60,731 nucleotides of DNA, from positions 1 through 60,731 of the forward strand of contig NZ_JANZYP010000064.1 in assembly GCF_025506355.1 (NCBI RefSeq). Reading direction: 5' to 3'. A program made the position numbers and the translations under genes. The stretch comes from Sphaerisporangium corydalis. GTDB lineage: Bacteria; Actinomycetota; Actinomycetes; Streptosporangiales; Streptosporangiaceae. Below, in pieces: positions 25,049 to 34,270 of the stretch (the first letter of the stretch is position 1; each line of letters begins with the position of its first letter). The notes under the pieces are model-generated. The model was not told the origin of the DNA and did not search any database. It saw only the letters and a list, made by a program, of their open reading frames with translations.

Positions 25049-26703
25049 TGGGCCTCCAGATAACGGTGGATCAGCGATACCGCCATGGCGCCCTCGCCCA
25101 CGGCGGAGGCGACGCGCTTGACGGAGTCCGCCCGGACGTCGCCGGCGGCGAAGACTCCGGGCATGCTGGACTCCAGGTGGTAGGGGTCGCGGGGCAGCGA
25201 CCACCCCGGCGGGCGCTGGCCGTCGGCGAGCAGGTCGGGCCCGGTGAGCACGAACCCCCGCCCGTCGCGGACCACCGCCTTGTCGAGCCAGTCGGTGCGC
25301 GGCTCGGCGCCGATGAAGATGAACAGCCACGAGGTGTCCACCATGCGGGCCTGCCCGGAGCGCGGGTCGCACAGCGACAGCCGCTGCAGGTGCTCGTCGC
25401 CCTCGGCGGCCACCACCTGGGTGTGCGGGTGGACCTCGATGTTGTCCATGTCCTCGATCTGGTCGATCAGGTACTGCGACATGGACCGCCGCAGGTCGCC
25501 GGCCCGGATGAGGATGTGGACACGGCGGGCGTACCTGGCGAAGTGCATGGCGGCCTGCCCGGCGGAGTTCGCGCCGCCGACGATGTAGACCTCCTCGCCC
25601 GCGCAGCTCGGGGCCTCGGTGGACGCCGACCCGTAGAAGACGCCCCTGCCGGTCAGCGCGGCCAGCCCCGGCGCCTCCAGCATCCGGTAGGAGACGCCGG
25701 TGGCGAGCACGACGGTGTGGGCGGCGATCACGCTGCCGTCGCCGAAGCGCAGCAGCCGGGTCGACCCGCCGGACTCCAGGGCGACGACCTCGCGGGTGGT
25801 GAGGATCTCGGCGCCGAACCGGAGCGCCTGGCGGCGGGCCCTGTCGGTGAGCTGGGCCCCCGACACCCCGTCGGGGAAGCCGAGGTAGTTCTCGATGCGG
25901 CTGCTCTGCCCGGCCTGCCCGCCGGTCGCGCGCTGCTCCAGCAGCACCGTGCGCAGCCCCTCGGAGGCGCCGTACACCGCCGCGCCGAGACCGGCGGGGC
26001 CGGCGCCGACGACGACCAGGTCGTAGAAGTCCTCGGCCGGGGTGGTGGTCAGCCCCACGTGCGCGGCCAGGTCGGACTCGGTCGGTTTGACCATGGAGGT
26101 GCCGTCGGGCGTGACGACCAGCGGGACGTCGTCGACGCCCAGCCCGGCCGCCGACAGCAGCCGCCCGCCCTCGGCCTCGTCGGCCAGCAGCCACCGGTAC
26201 GGGACCAGGTTGCGGGCCAGGAAGTCGCGGACCGCGAACGAGGGGGCCGACCACCGGTGCCCGACGACGCGGGTCTCGCTGATCGACTCGTCGGGCGCGG
26301 CGATCCAGGCGTCGAGCATCGCGTCGACCACCGGGTAGAGCTTCTCCTCCGGCGGGTTCCACGGCTTGAGCAGGTAGTGGTCCAGGTCGACGATGTTGAT
26401 CGCGTCGATGGCCGCGTCGGTGTCGGCGTAGGCGGTGAGCAGGACGCGGCGGGCCCTCGGGAAGATGTCCATCGCGGCCTCGAGGAACTGGATGCCGTTC
26501 ATCTGGGGCATGCGGTAGTCCGCGAGCAGGACGGCGCACTGCTCGCCTCGCAGTTTGATCTCGCGGAGGGCCTCCAGCGCCGCCTGCCCGGAGTCGGCGC
26601 GGACGATGCGGTACCGGTCGCCGTAACGGCGCCGGACGTCCCTCGCCACCGACCGCGAGACGGCCGGGTCGTCGTCAACGGTCAGAATCGCCGGGTTCGC
26701 CAT
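25045..26703 (-). CDS. Response-regulator receiver fused to thioredoxin-reductase-like flavoprotein
   Basis: 552 residues. The receiver domain at 1-125 has the acidic pocket DDD (10-12), phospho-acceptor Asp62 (LLADYRMP) and the conserved Lys in LLKPW. A short alpha/beta linker region (about 140-225) follows. The pyridine-nucleotide flavoprotein has FAD loop VVGAGPAGLGAAVYGAS and NADPH loop YIVGGANSAGQAAMHFA. The redox CxxC of thioredoxin reductases is missing (GSASTEAPS in its place), so it is not a normal TrxR. It has no DNA-binding domain: the output is apparently enzymatic. It is coupled to the histidine kinase gene by ATGA overlap. No clear Shine-Dalgarno precedes the ATG. Confidence 0.9.
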   Translation of the reverse strand: MANPAILTVDDDPAVSRSVARDVRRRYGDRYRIVRADSGQAALEALREIKLRGEQCAVLLADYRMPQMNGIQFLEAAMDIFPRARRVLLTAYADTDAAIDAINIVDLDHYLLKPWNPPEEKLYPVVDAMLDAWIAAPDESISETRVVGHRWSAPSFAVRDFLARNLVPYRWLLADEAEGGRLLSAAGLGVDDVPLVVTPDGTSMVKPTESDLAAHVGLTTTPAEDFYDLVVVGAGPAGLGAAVYGASEGLRTVLLEQRATGGQAGQSSRIENYLGFPDGVSGAQLTDRARRQALRFGAEILTTREVVALESGGSTRLLRFGDGSVIAAHTVVLATGVSYRMLEAPGLAALTGRGVFYGSASTEAPSCAGEEVYIVGGANSAGQAAMHFARYARRVHILIRAGDLRRSMSQYLIDQIEDMDNIEVHPHTQVVAAEGDEHLQRLSLCDPRSGQARMVDTSWLFIFIGAEPRTDWLDKAVVRDGRGFVLTGPDLLADGQRPPGWSLPRDPYHLESSMPGVFAAGDVRADSVKRVASAVGEGAMAVSLIHRYLEAQ

Positions 26704-26781
26704 GTATTCAATGAAATCATGCCTGGGGACAAAGGCGACCAGGAGCAGCCGTAACCCTGCCGTGGCGAGATCCTCGGCGCC

Positions 26782-28197
26782 TCACGACCGCACCTCGACC
26801 AGCTCGGCGTCCATCAGGTCGGCCAGGGCGCGCAGGTCGGCGGCGCGGTGGCCGGTGCCGAGGGCCCAGTGGTGGGAGATGCCGGTGGCGCTCCAGGCGT
26901 CGGTCCACTCGCCCGGGTCGCAGCCGAAGTCCACCCGCGAGGTGGTGTTGCCGATCCGCAGGAGCGGCCCGCCGACGACCTCGCCCTCGGAGACGACGAA
27001 CGCGAACCGCCCGTCGCGCCCCTGGCGCAGCCCGAAGGCGGTGACCGGGCCGTGGGCGACGTCGAACTCCACCGACACCCCGTACCCGCGCTTGCCGTGG
27101 TAGACGCCGAGGCCGCGCAGCAGCGGGCGGGTCGCGCTGATGGCGAGGTGCGCGGGGCCGTCGTGGCCCATCTCGACGTGGCCGCGCTCGAAGTCCAGCG
27201 CCTGGAACTCGGTGAACGACCCCCCGCCGCCCAGGCGGTCCATGATCAGCATGGCGAGCGAGGTGCGCAGCTCGTACTCCCCGGCGGCCGGGACGCCGCG
27301 CGCGGTGAGCAGCGAGGCGCCGAGGATCATGCCGGCGCCGAGCCGCTCGTGGACCTCCCCGTCCAGGCCGCGGTGGTAGTAGGCCAGGCTGTCCAGGGCG
27401 AAGTCGGCGACCAGCCTGTCGAGCCCGACCGACACGCGGGCGGCCCAGGCGAAGTCGTCCTCGTCCACCGAATCGGCCAGGTCGAACACGTCCCTGGCGT
27501 CGGACATGCGTTCCTTGACCTCGGGCTCGGTGACCTTCTCGACCCGGACCCGCAGGTCGTCGAACTCCAGGACCTCGACGTGGCCGCCGAAGTTGACCGG
27601 GATCAGGGTGAGGTCGGTGGCGACGTCGAGCATGCCGGGGTACAGGTGGCCCATGAGGCCGTGGCGGCCGCGCCGCAGCGCCCCCCGGATCCCGGCGGCC
27701 CGCACCCAGCGCCCGATCTTGGCCCAGGCGCGCTCGTCCTCCAGGTACCCCGAGACCGAGCGGAACGGGATGCCGGCCCTGATGAAGGTGTTGGCCATCT
27801 CCGGCAGCGGGCACGCCCCGCAGTAGGCGAGCCACTGGCCGGTGTCGAAGCTCGCGTGGTCCATCGACTCCGACGGCTGGAGGTTGATCAGCAGCACCGG
27901 CGCCCCGCTGCGCTGCGCGACCGGCAGGAGCATGGTCGCGGTCATGTAGGTGGTGAGGAAGCCGACGATGATGTCGCACCCGGCCTCGCGCAGGCGTTCG
28001 GCCGCCGCCGCGCCCTCCTGGGCGTCGGAGACGAACCCGGCGTCCACCACCTCGCAGCCGAGCGCGCGCATGCGCTCGCTCACGCGCTCGGCCGAGCGCG
28101 TGAGCAGGGGCAGCAGCTCGGGGAACTGGGGCCAGTAGGCCCCGAGGCCCCCGGCGACCAGCCCCACCTTGGCACCGGGGGTCGGCTGCGTGGTCAT
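26782..28197 (-). CDS. L-fucose/L-arabinose isomerase-family protein
   Basis: 471 residues from the ATG preceded by GAGGAGA. The family fold begins KVGLVAGGLGAYWPQFPEL. Metal-site candidates are the Glu in GEYELRTSLAM, the Asp in FQALDFERGH with GHDGPAH, and the His in ISHHWALGTGH. The family interconverts aldose and ketose sugars; which sugar is uncertain, and some members may not be isomerases. The GH95 fucosidase elsewhere in the window would supply L-fucose, but the link is inference. A LacI-type palindrome lies 49 bp upstream of the start. Confidence 0.82.
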   Translation of the reverse strand: MTTQPTPGAKVGLVAGGLGAYWPQFPELLPLLTRSAERVSERMRALGCEVVDAGFVSDAQEGAAAAERLREAGCDIIVGFLTTYMTATMLLPVAQRSGAPVLLINLQPSESMDHASFDTGQWLAYCGACPLPEMANTFIRAGIPFRSVSGYLEDERAWAKIGRWVRAAGIRGALRRGRHGLMGHLYPGMLDVATDLTLIPVNFGGHVEVLEFDDLRVRVEKVTEPEVKERMSDARDVFDLADSVDEDDFAWAARVSVGLDRLVADFALDSLAYYHRGLDGEVHERLGAGMILGASLLTARGVPAAGEYELRTSLAMLIMDRLGGGGSFTEFQALDFERGHVEMGHDGPAHLAISATRPLLRGLGVYHGKRGYGVSVEFDVAHGPVTAFGLRQGRDGRFAFVVSEGEVVGGPLLRIGNTTSRVDFGCDPGEWTDAWSATGISHHWALGTGHRAADLRALADLMDAELVEVRS

Positions 28198-28243
28198 GAC
28201 GATCTCCTCTCGCGCGGGGGCGCGGGAACGCCACACGGGGGGG

Positions 28244-28257
28244 TAAAAACGTTTTAC
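28244..28257. promoter_or_regulatory. LacI-type operator
   Basis: Core AAAACGTTTT (28246-28255) with a central CpG, flanked by near-symmetric TA and AC, upstream of the isomerase-family gene. It stands out as AT-rich in GC-rich surroundings and fits LacI-family sites; no lacI gene is in the window. Confidence 0.55.
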
Positions 28258-28396
28258 TAGACTGTTCCCCGGACGCTAGACCCGCCGATCGAGCCTTGTC
28301 AATGGACTCCGCCTGGCCCTGGACGCGGGCCGGCCGCCGGATGCTTTGCGGGCTTTCGGCCGGCCGAACCAGCCGGAATCGGTAGAGTCACCGGCG

Positions 28397-28957
28397 ATGG
28401 CCAACCACACGATCACCATGCAGTGGGACGAGATCCCCGAGAACGCCGACGATCTCGCCCTGGTCCAGGGCGGCGCGTTCCGCACGTTCCGCTGCGACTG
28501 CGGGACGCCCCTGCCGACCAGGGTGACCGCCGAGCTGCACGCCGCGGAGACCAACCAGTGCACCGCCTGCCTCGGGTCCGCCGACGAGGAGGTGGTCCCC
28601 GGGTTCGTCCGGCGCTGCTCGGCCTGCGCGGCCACCGGCCGGCGCAACGTCCAGCTCGTGTGGGAGGTCGCCCGAGGCGAGGCCGAACAGGTGATCACGA
28701 TCAAGCTCGTCCGCGGCATCATCGACGCCTTCCCCGGCCCGTTCCGGCTCTCGGAGGTCGCCGACGCGACCCGCTCGGCCCTCGGCCTGCCGGTCGGCCG
28801 CCTGCCGGTCGGGCCCCGCGTGCGCGACCTGCTGCGCGAGCTGGAGGCGGCCGGCGAGCTGGTCATGCTGTCGGCGCCCGACGAGCTGCTGCGCGGCCCG
28901 TCGGTGGTGCTGTACCGGGACCCGCAGTGGCAGCGGGTCCCCGAACCCTCCCCCTAG
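28397..28957 (+). CDS. Unknown protein with Cys-pair motifs
   Basis: 186 residues beginning MANHTITMQWDEIPEN. Three Cys pairs (CDCG near 35, CTAC near 58, CSAC near 78) could bind zinc in the N-terminal half; the C-terminal half looks helical with a winged-helix-like pattern (VRDLLRELEAAGELVMLSAP). No signal or membrane segment. It is divergent from the isomerase gene. I do not recognise the family. Confidence 0.7.
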   Translation: MANHTITMQWDEIPENADDLALVQGGAFRTFRCDCGTPLPTRVTAELHAAETNQCTACLGSADEEVVPGFVRRCSACAATGRRNVQLVWEVARGEAEQVITIKLVRGIIDAFPGPFRLSEVADATRSALGLPVGRLPVGPRVRDLLRELEAAGELVMLSAPDELLRGPSVVLYRDPQWQRVPEPSP

Positions 28958-28980
28958 CCGCGCCGGGCACGCGCCTCCCG

Positions 28981-29100
28981 GCGGCCCGGCCGTGGGACGG
29001 CCGCGCGAGGAGCGGGTGCCGGACCGCCCGGGGCGAGTGAGCGGCCCGGCCGTGCGACGGCCGTGCGAGGAGCGGGTGCCGGACCGCCCGGGGCGAGTGG
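28981..29100. repeat. 60-bp tandem repeat, two copies
   Basis: Two adjacent 60-bp units (28981-29040 and 29041-29100) differing at three positions, with the first 10 bp of a third copy following. They fill the space between the Cys-rich unknown gene and the end of ptsI. No coding role is seen. Confidence 0.95.
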
Positions 29101-29120
29101 GCGGCCCGGCGGGCGCCTGG

Positions 29121-30767
29121 TCAGTGACCGGCGCCGGTCATCGCGGCCCTGGCCTCGGCGGGGTCACCGGCCGCCAGGGCGAGCCGGGCGTGCTCCCGGC
29201 ACTCCTGCATCGAGTGCCGGCCCAGCGCCTCCCGCACGCCGGGGACGCTCGGGGCGGCCATGGACAGGCTGCCGACGCCGAGCCCCACCAGCACGGTGGC
29301 GAGCAGCGGGTCGGCCGCCGCCTCCCCGCAGACGCCGACGGGCTTGCCCGCCTCCCGCCCGGCCTCGCCGCACATGGCGATCAGCCCGAGCAGCCCCGGC
29401 TGCCAGGGGTCGAGCAGGTCGGCCAGCTCGCCGTGCTGCCGGTCGGCGGCGAAGGCGTACTGCCCGAGGTCGTTGGTGCCGATGCTGAGGAAGTCGACCT
29501 CCGCCAGCAGGCGCCGCGCGTGCAACGCCGCCGCCGGCACCTCGACCATCACCCCGACGTGGCGCAGCCCCCGCGCGCGGGCGCGCCGGGCGAAGCCGGC
29601 CGCCTCGGCGACGGTGCTGACCATCGGCGCCATCACCCAGGTCTCGGCGTCGCTCGCGCGCGCCGCCTCGGCGATCGCGTCGAGCTGGGTGTCCAGGACC
29701 TCCGGCCGGTTCCGCGCGGTGCGCAGCCCGCGGACGCCGAGTGCGGGGTTGGCCTCCTCGGGCAGGCCGAGGAACGGCAGGGGCTTGTCCGACCCCGCGT
29801 CCAGGGTGCGGATCACCACCCGCCGGCCCGGCAGCGCCTGGAGCACGGCCGTGTACGCGGCGACCTGCTCGTCGAAACTGGGCGCGTCACCCCGGCCGAG
29901 GAACAGGAACTCGGTGCGGAACAACCCGACCCCCTCGGCGTCCCCGGTCCCGAGGTCGCGCGCCGAGCCGATGTTGAGCAGCAGCGGCACCGGGTGCCCG
30001 TCGGCGGTGCGCCCGGGTCCCCGGCCGGCGGACCGGCTCTCCCGCGCGGCCCGCGCCTCGCTCTGGACGGCGGCGGCGGTGTCCTCCCCCACGCCGATCG
30101 CGACCTCGCCGCTGGCGCCGTCGACGGTGATCCACGTCCCGTCGCCGATGCCGGCGGCTCCGGGGCACGCCACGATCGCGGGCATGCCGAAGGTCCGGGC
30201 GAGGATCGCGGTGTGGCTGGTCGGGCCGCCCTTCTCGGTGACGAGCGCGAGGACGGTCCCGGTGTCGAGGCCGGCGGTGTCGGCGGGCGCCAGGTCGTCG
30301 GCGATGAGGATGTACGGGTGGCCGGGGTCGGGCACGCCGGGCATCGGCAGGCCGAGCACGGCCGCGACGGCCCGGTTGCGGATGTCGTCCAGGTCGCCCG
30401 CGCGGTCGGCGAAGTAGCCGCCGGCCGCCAGGAGCGCCTCGCGGTGGTGGGCGCAGGCGGCGTCGACGGCGTGCGCAGCGGTGAGGCCCGCGCCGACCGC
30501 CTCCTCGACGGACTCGCGCAGGGCGGGGTCGGCCGCCATGAGGCTCTGCGCCTCCAGGATCGCCCGCGCGTCGGCGCCGGCGGCCTTGGCCGCGTGCTGT
30601 TCGAGGTGGCCGGCGACGGCCGCCAGCGCCGCGACCGCGAGGCCGATCTCCCTGGCGGGGTCGGTGACCGTGCCCCGCGGCGGCAGCACCGGCGGCCGGG
30701 CCATCCGGTGCGCCTGGCCCGCGGCGCGCCCGGGGCTGACCCCGAGTCCGCGCACGACGTCAGCCAT
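29121..30767 (-). CDS. ptsI: PTS enzyme I (PEP-protein phosphotransferase)
   Basis: 548 residues, close to the usual 570. Phospho-His185 in GGPTSHTAILA, the PEP-binding region (LFRTEFLFLGR, TLDAGSDKPLPF) and the C-terminal active-site Cys in VGVCGEAAADP are all present. It takes phosphate from PEP and passes it to HPr. It is the last gene of the PTS operon, separated from ptsH by a repeat array of about 100 bp. Confidence 0.95.
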   Translation of the reverse strand: MADVVRGLGVSPGRAAGQAHRMARPPVLPPRGTVTDPAREIGLAVAALAAVAGHLEQHAAKAAGADARAILEAQSLMAADPALRESVEEAVGAGLTAAHAVDAACAHHREALLAAGGYFADRAGDLDDIRNRAVAAVLGLPMPGVPDPGHPYILIADDLAPADTAGLDTGTVLALVTEKGGPTSHTAILARTFGMPAIVACPGAAGIGDGTWITVDGASGEVAIGVGEDTAAAVQSEARAARESRSAGRGPGRTADGHPVPLLLNIGSARDLGTGDAEGVGLFRTEFLFLGRGDAPSFDEQVAAYTAVLQALPGRRVVIRTLDAGSDKPLPFLGLPEEANPALGVRGLRTARNRPEVLDTQLDAIAEAARASDAETWVMAPMVSTVAEAAGFARRARARGLRHVGVMVEVPAAALHARRLLAEVDFLSIGTNDLGQYAFAADRQHGELADLLDPWQPGLLGLIAMCGEAGREAGKPVGVCGEAAADPLLATVLVGLGVGSLSMAAPSVPGVREALGRHSMQECREHARLALAAGDPAEARAAMTGAGH

Positions 30768-30803
30768 CGGTGCCCGCCCTCCCGGCCCGCCCGCGCCGGA
30801 TCG

Positions 30804-30892
30804 CGCGGCGCCCAGGCATCGCGCGGCGCTCAGGCGTCGCGTGGCGCCCAGGCATCGCGTGGCACCTAGGCGTCGCGTGGCGCTCAGGCATT
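30804..30892. repeat. 18-bp tandem array (4.9 copies) at the ptsH 3-prime end
   Basis: Units of CGYGGCGCYCAGGCRTCG on the plus strand. Read on the coding strand each unit is GAYGCCTGRGCGCCRCGC with TGA, TAG or TGG at the same place; the first copy supplies the ptsH stop codon. The array fills the ptsH-ptsI gap. Confidence 0.95.
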
Positions 30893-31165
30893 GGGGTCCT
30901 CCGCGTCCAGGTCGCGCGCCAGGAGCTCGGCGAGGGCGTCCAGCGCCTCCTCCGCGCCCGGCCCCTCGGCCTGCAGGGTCACCGCCGTGCCCTGCTCGGC
31001 GCCGAGGGCGAGCACGCCCAGCATGCTGGTGGCCGGCACGGACGGCTTGTCGCCGACCCGCAGGCGTACGGGCACACCCTGCTTGGCGGCGGCCTGGACG
31101 AAGATCTTCGCGGGCCTGGCGTGCAGACCGCTGCGTGAGGCGATGGTGACGGTCTTCTCTGGCAT
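30884..31165 (-). CDS. ptsH: PTS phosphocarrier HPr
   Basis: 93 residues. Phospho-His15 in SRSGLHARPA; the region of the regulatory Ser reads ATSMLGVLALGA. It relays phosphate from enzyme I to IIA. It lies between the zinc dehydrogenase and ptsI in the same operon. The C-terminus ends DPNA, inside the first unit of the 18-bp array. Confidence 0.95.
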   Translation of the reverse strand: MPEKTVTIASRSGLHARPAKIFVQAAAKQGVPVRLRVGDKPSVPATSMLGVLALGAEQGTAVTLQAEGPGAEEALDALAELLARDLDAEDPNA

Positions 31166-31177
31166 GGCGGGGTTTCC

Positions 31178-32218
31178 TTAGGGTTCGACGGTGACCTTGA
31201 TCGCGGTTCCCCGGCTCACGATGTCGATGCCCGCGAGGACCTCGCCGAGCGGGATCCGGTGGGTGATGAGATCGCCGACCGGCACCGCGCCGGTGGCGAT
31301 CAGCTCCAGCGCCCGCGCGTTGTGCCGGGGGCTGGACCCGTTGGCGCCGACGATGGTCAGCTCGCGGTAGTGCACGAGGTTGGAGTCCAGCGCGATGAAG
31401 GGGTCGTCCTTGGGCAGGCCGCCGAAGAAGCTGATCCTGCCCTGGCGGGCGGCCATCTGCACCGCCTGCTGCTGGGCGGCCCCGGACGCGGCGGCCGTGA
31501 TGACCACGTCGGCGCCCCGGCCGCCGGTCAGCTTGAGCACCTCGTCCACGACGTCGACGTCCCTGCCGCTGATCGCCTCGTCGGGCCGGACGAGGTCGGC
31601 GGCCATCGTGAGGCGTTCGGGGTTGATGTCGGCGAGGAAGACGCGCCCGGCCCCGCGCGAGCGGGCCAGCCGCACGTGCAGGCAGCCGATCGGGCCCGAC
31701 CCGACGATGACCACGTCGTCCCCGTCGCCGACGCGGGCCAGTTCCTGGCCGTTGAGCACGCAGGCGAGCGGTTCGGCGACCGAGGCCTCGGCGAAGCCGA
31801 CCCCCTCGGGGATCCTGTTCAGGCCGCCGACGGCCATGACCTTGGCCGGCACGATCGTGTACTCGGCGAACCCGCCGTCGTAGTGGTACCCCATGGACTC
31901 TTGGTTCGGGCACACGGTCATCCGGCCGCGCCGGCACTCCTCGCACTGCCCGCACGGGATCGCGGCGATCACCTGCACCCGGTCGCCCGGCGCCCAGCCG
32001 GTGACCCCCGCGCCGACCTCGGCGATCTCGCCGGCGATCTCGTGCCCCATGACGCGGGGCGGGCGGATGTGGTGGTGACCGTGCTTGAAGATCTTGACGT
32101 CGGTGCCGCAGGTGGAGCAGTTGCGTACGCGGATCTTGATCTCGCCGGGGCCCGGCGAGGGCTCCGGCGCGTCCTCCACGCGGATGTCACCTGGGGCGTG
32201 GAAGCGGGCGACCTTCAC
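31178..32218 (-). CDS. Zinc-dependent MDR polyol(-phosphate) dehydrogenase
   Basis: 346 residues, GTG start overlapping the IIA stop (GTGA). Catalytic zinc ligands are Cys in CSTCGTD and His-Glu in VMGHEIAG; the structural zinc has four Cys in PCGQCEECRRGRMTVCP. NAD loop VIVGSGPIGCLHVRLAR. Similar to sorbitol, galactitol-1-phosphate and arabitol-phosphate dehydrogenases. Lying between PTS IIA and HPr, it probably oxidises the phosphorylated alditol delivered by the transporter. It takes the place of the MtlD-type long-chain dehydrogenase usual in mannitol operons. Confidence 0.88.
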   Translation of the reverse strand: MKVARFHAPGDIRVEDAPEPSPGPGEIKIRVRNCSTCGTDVKIFKHGHHHIRPPRVMGHEIAGEIAEVGAGVTGWAPGDRVQVIAAIPCGQCEECRRGRMTVCPNQESMGYHYDGGFAEYTIVPAKVMAVGGLNRIPEGVGFAEASVAEPLACVLNGQELARVGDGDDVVIVGSGPIGCLHVRLARSRGAGRVFLADINPERLTMAADLVRPDEAISGRDVDVVDEVLKLTGGRGADVVITAAASGAAQQQAVQMAARQGRISFFGGLPKDDPFIALDSNLVHYRELTIVGANGSSPRHNARALELIATGAVPVGDLITHRIPLGEVLAGIDIVSRGTAIKVTVEP

Positions 32219-32715
32219 TCGGGCGTTTCCTCTCTTGTGGACGGCCCGCCCTCGGGCGGTTCCGCGTCTTGGCCGGTCTCCGGTTGCAGGAGCCGGACCA
32301 CGAGCCCGACGTCGTCGGCCTCGCGCAGGGCCTCGGCGCGCTCGGGGTCGAGCAGGATCTGGGCCAGCTCCGACAGCAGCCGCACGTGGCCGTCGCCGCG
32401 CGCGGCGATGCCGATGCACAGCGTCACCGGGAAGCCGTCCCAGTCGACCCCGGCGGGGAAGCGCAGGACGCTGATCGCGTCGTGGTGGACGGCGTCCTTG
32501 CCGGCGAGCGTGCCGTGCGGGATCGCGACGCCCTCGCCGACGTAGGTCGAGATGGACCGCTCGCGGTCGATCATCGTGTCGATGTAGGACTCGTCGACGG
32601 CCCCCACGGCGAGCAGCGCCTGGCCGCACTGCCGGATCGCGTCGTCGCGCGACCCGGCCTCGGCCCGGAGCCGGACGGCCCTCGGGTCCAGGGGCAGCGG
32701 CGCCGTGTCAGGCAT
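32215..32715 (-). CDS. PTS IIA component, mannitol/fructose type
   Basis: 166 residues. Active His67 in GVAIPHGT; a typical IIA fold is followed by a Pro/Glu-rich tail. It takes phosphate from HPr and passes it to IIB. It overlaps the IIB gene by 8 nt and the dehydrogenase by 4 nt. Confidence 0.92.
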   Translation of the reverse strand: MPDTAPLPLDPRAVRLRAEAGSRDDAIRQCGQALLAVGAVDESYIDTMIDRERSISTYVGEGVAIPHGTLAGKDAVHHDAISVLRFPAGVDWDGFPVTLCIGIAARGDGHVRLLSELAQILLDPERAEALREADDVGLVVRLLQPETGQDAEPPEGGPSTREETPE

Positions 32716-33016
32716 CGACGGTGCCGCCGTTCTTCATCGTGGCGATGAGCCTGGTCACCGCGGGGTCGCCGATGAACACCTGGAACGGCACCAGCACCTT
32801 GTCCGGCGCGGTCGCCTTGGCCCGGGCGGCGAGCCCTGCGTGGCACACCACGATGTCGGCGTCGGCCGGGATGGCGTTGACCGGGGTGTGCTTGACCTCG
32901 ATGGAGAGGCCGGACAGGGCCTTGCGCAACTGGCTGGCCAGCATGACGCTGCTGCCCATCCCGGCGTCGCAGGCGACCACGATCTTCTTGACGTCCTTGC
33001 TGTCGATGCTCGGCAT
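32708..33016 (-). CDS. PTS IIB component, mannitol type
   Basis: 102 residues. Phospho-Cys16 in KIVVACDAGMGSSVMLAS, the mannitol/fructose IIB P-loop. It donates phosphate to the sugar bound on IIC. It is a separate polypeptide here, whereas many MtlA proteins carry IIC, IIB and IIA fused. Confidence 0.93.
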   Translation of the reverse strand: MPSIDSKDVKKIVVACDAGMGSSVMLASQLRKALSGLSIEVKHTPVNAIPADADIVVCHAGLAARAKATAPDKVLVPFQVFIGDPAVTRLIATMKNGGTVDA

Positions 33017-33022
33017 CCGCGG

Positions 33023-34210
33023 TCATCCCTCTCTGTTGACGGGCTGGATTTCCTTCTCGTCCCGCTGCGCGGCCGTCTCGGCACCCGTACCCACGGCCGC
33101 CGCCTCGCCCTCGGGAAGGCCGACGGCGGCGGCGTCGGGGGCCTCGCCCTCGGGTTCGTCGCCGTTGGCGCGGCCGAAGCCCAGCAGCGCCGAGGCCACG
33201 AGGAACGACACCCCGGCGGCCACCGCGATGCCGGCGATGACGCCGAACCAGCCGCCCCTGGGGGTGACCGCGAGGTAGGCGAAGATGCTGCCGGGCGAGG
33301 GGGTGGCGACCAGGCCGGCACCGGTGATCAGGAAGACCAGGACGCCCGACGCGCCGCCCGCGATCACCGCGAGGATCAGGCGGGGCTTCATGAGCACGTA
33401 CGGGAAGTAGATCTCGTGGATGCCGCCGAGGAACTGGATGATGATCGCGGCGGGGGCGCTGGGGCGCAGCAGCCGGGGGCCGAAGAAGAAGTACGCGAGC
33501 AGCAGGCCGAGCCCGGGACCGGGGTTGGACTCCAGCATGAACAGGATCGACTTGCCGTTCTTCACGGCCTCGGCGACGCCAAGCGGGCCGAGGACGCCGT
33601 GGTTGATCGCGTTGTTGAGGAACAGCACCTTGGCCGGCTCGATGAGCACCGAGGCGAACGGGAGCAGGTCGTGGCCGATCAGCCACGAGACGCCGTCGCC
33701 GGCCACCCGGGTGATCGCCTGGACGACGGGCCCGATGCCCAGCACGCCGAGGATCGCCATCCCCGCGCCGACGATGCCGGCGGAGAAGTTGTCCACCAGC
33801 ATCTCGAACCCGGCTTTGGTCCGTTCCTGGATGAACCCGTCCACCTGCTTGATCACGTAGGCCGCGAGCGGGCCGACGATCATCGCGCCGAGGAACATCG
33901 GGACGTCGGCCCCGACGACGACGCCCATGGTGGCGACGGCGCCGACCACGGCCCCGCGCTGCCCGTGGACCATGCGCCCGCCGGTGTACCCGATGAGGAT
34001 GGGCAGCAGGACGCTGATCATCGGGCTGACCAGGGCTTCGAGCGTCTTGTTGGGCAGCCATCCCGTGGGGATGAACAGCGCGGTCACCAGGCCCCAGGCG
34101 ATGAACGCGCCGATGTTGGGCATGATCATGCCGGCCAGGTGTCCGCCGAAACGCTGGATCGTCGCCTTGACGCCGGTTCCGTGGACCGTGGGGGTGTAGG
34201 CATCGGCCAT
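33023..34210 (-). CDS. PTS IIC component, mannitol family
   Basis: 395-residue membrane permease. Begins VQRFGG-like ([21 protein letters not shown]), with the conserved mannitol-family elements [16 protein letters not shown] and [11 protein letters not shown]. About eight hydrophobic spans are followed by a 60-residue hydrophilic acidic tail. It imports and phosphorylates an alditol, most simply mannitol; the neighbouring kinase and zinc dehydrogenase leave the exact substrate open. Confidence 0.92.
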   Translation of the reverse strand: MADAYTPTVHGTGVKATIQRFGGHLAGMIMPNIGAFIAWGLVTALFIPTGWLPNKTLEALVSPMISVLLPILIGYTGGRMVHGQRGAVVGAVATMGVVVGADVPMFLGAMIVGPLAAYVIKQVDGFIQERTKAGFEMLVDNFSAGIVGAGMAILGVLGIGPVVQAITRVAGDGVSWLIGHDLLPFASVLIEPAKVLFLNNAINHGVLGPLGVAEAVKNGKSILFMLESNPGPGLGLLLAYFFFGPRLLRPSAPAAIIIQFLGGIHEIYFPYVLMKPRLILAVIAGGASGVLVFLITGAGLVATPSPGSIFAYLAVTPRGGWFGVIAGIAVAAGVSFLVASALLGFGRANGDEPEGEAPDAAAVGLPEGEAAAVGTGAETAAQRDEKEIQPVNREG

Positions 34211-34270
34211 GTGGGTCGCTCCTTCCGGGGTGGCCGGCGTGGCGCCGGCCGGGGTGGTGACGTGCCGCTT

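Noticed and set aside
23588-26539. A single 983-residue kinase protein
   Set aside because: The first 490 residues are an Arg/Pro-rich antisense reading of the receiver-reductase gene; the kinase begins at the ATG overlapping that gene's stop.
30804-30892. CRISPR array
   Set aside because: Units are 18 bp and directly adjacent with no spacers; the same holds for the 31-bp array at 38960.
29121-31955. A 944-residue fusion including enzyme I
   Set aside because: The upstream part runs through the repeat array and antisense to HPr and the dehydrogenase; enzyme I starts at the Met at 30767.
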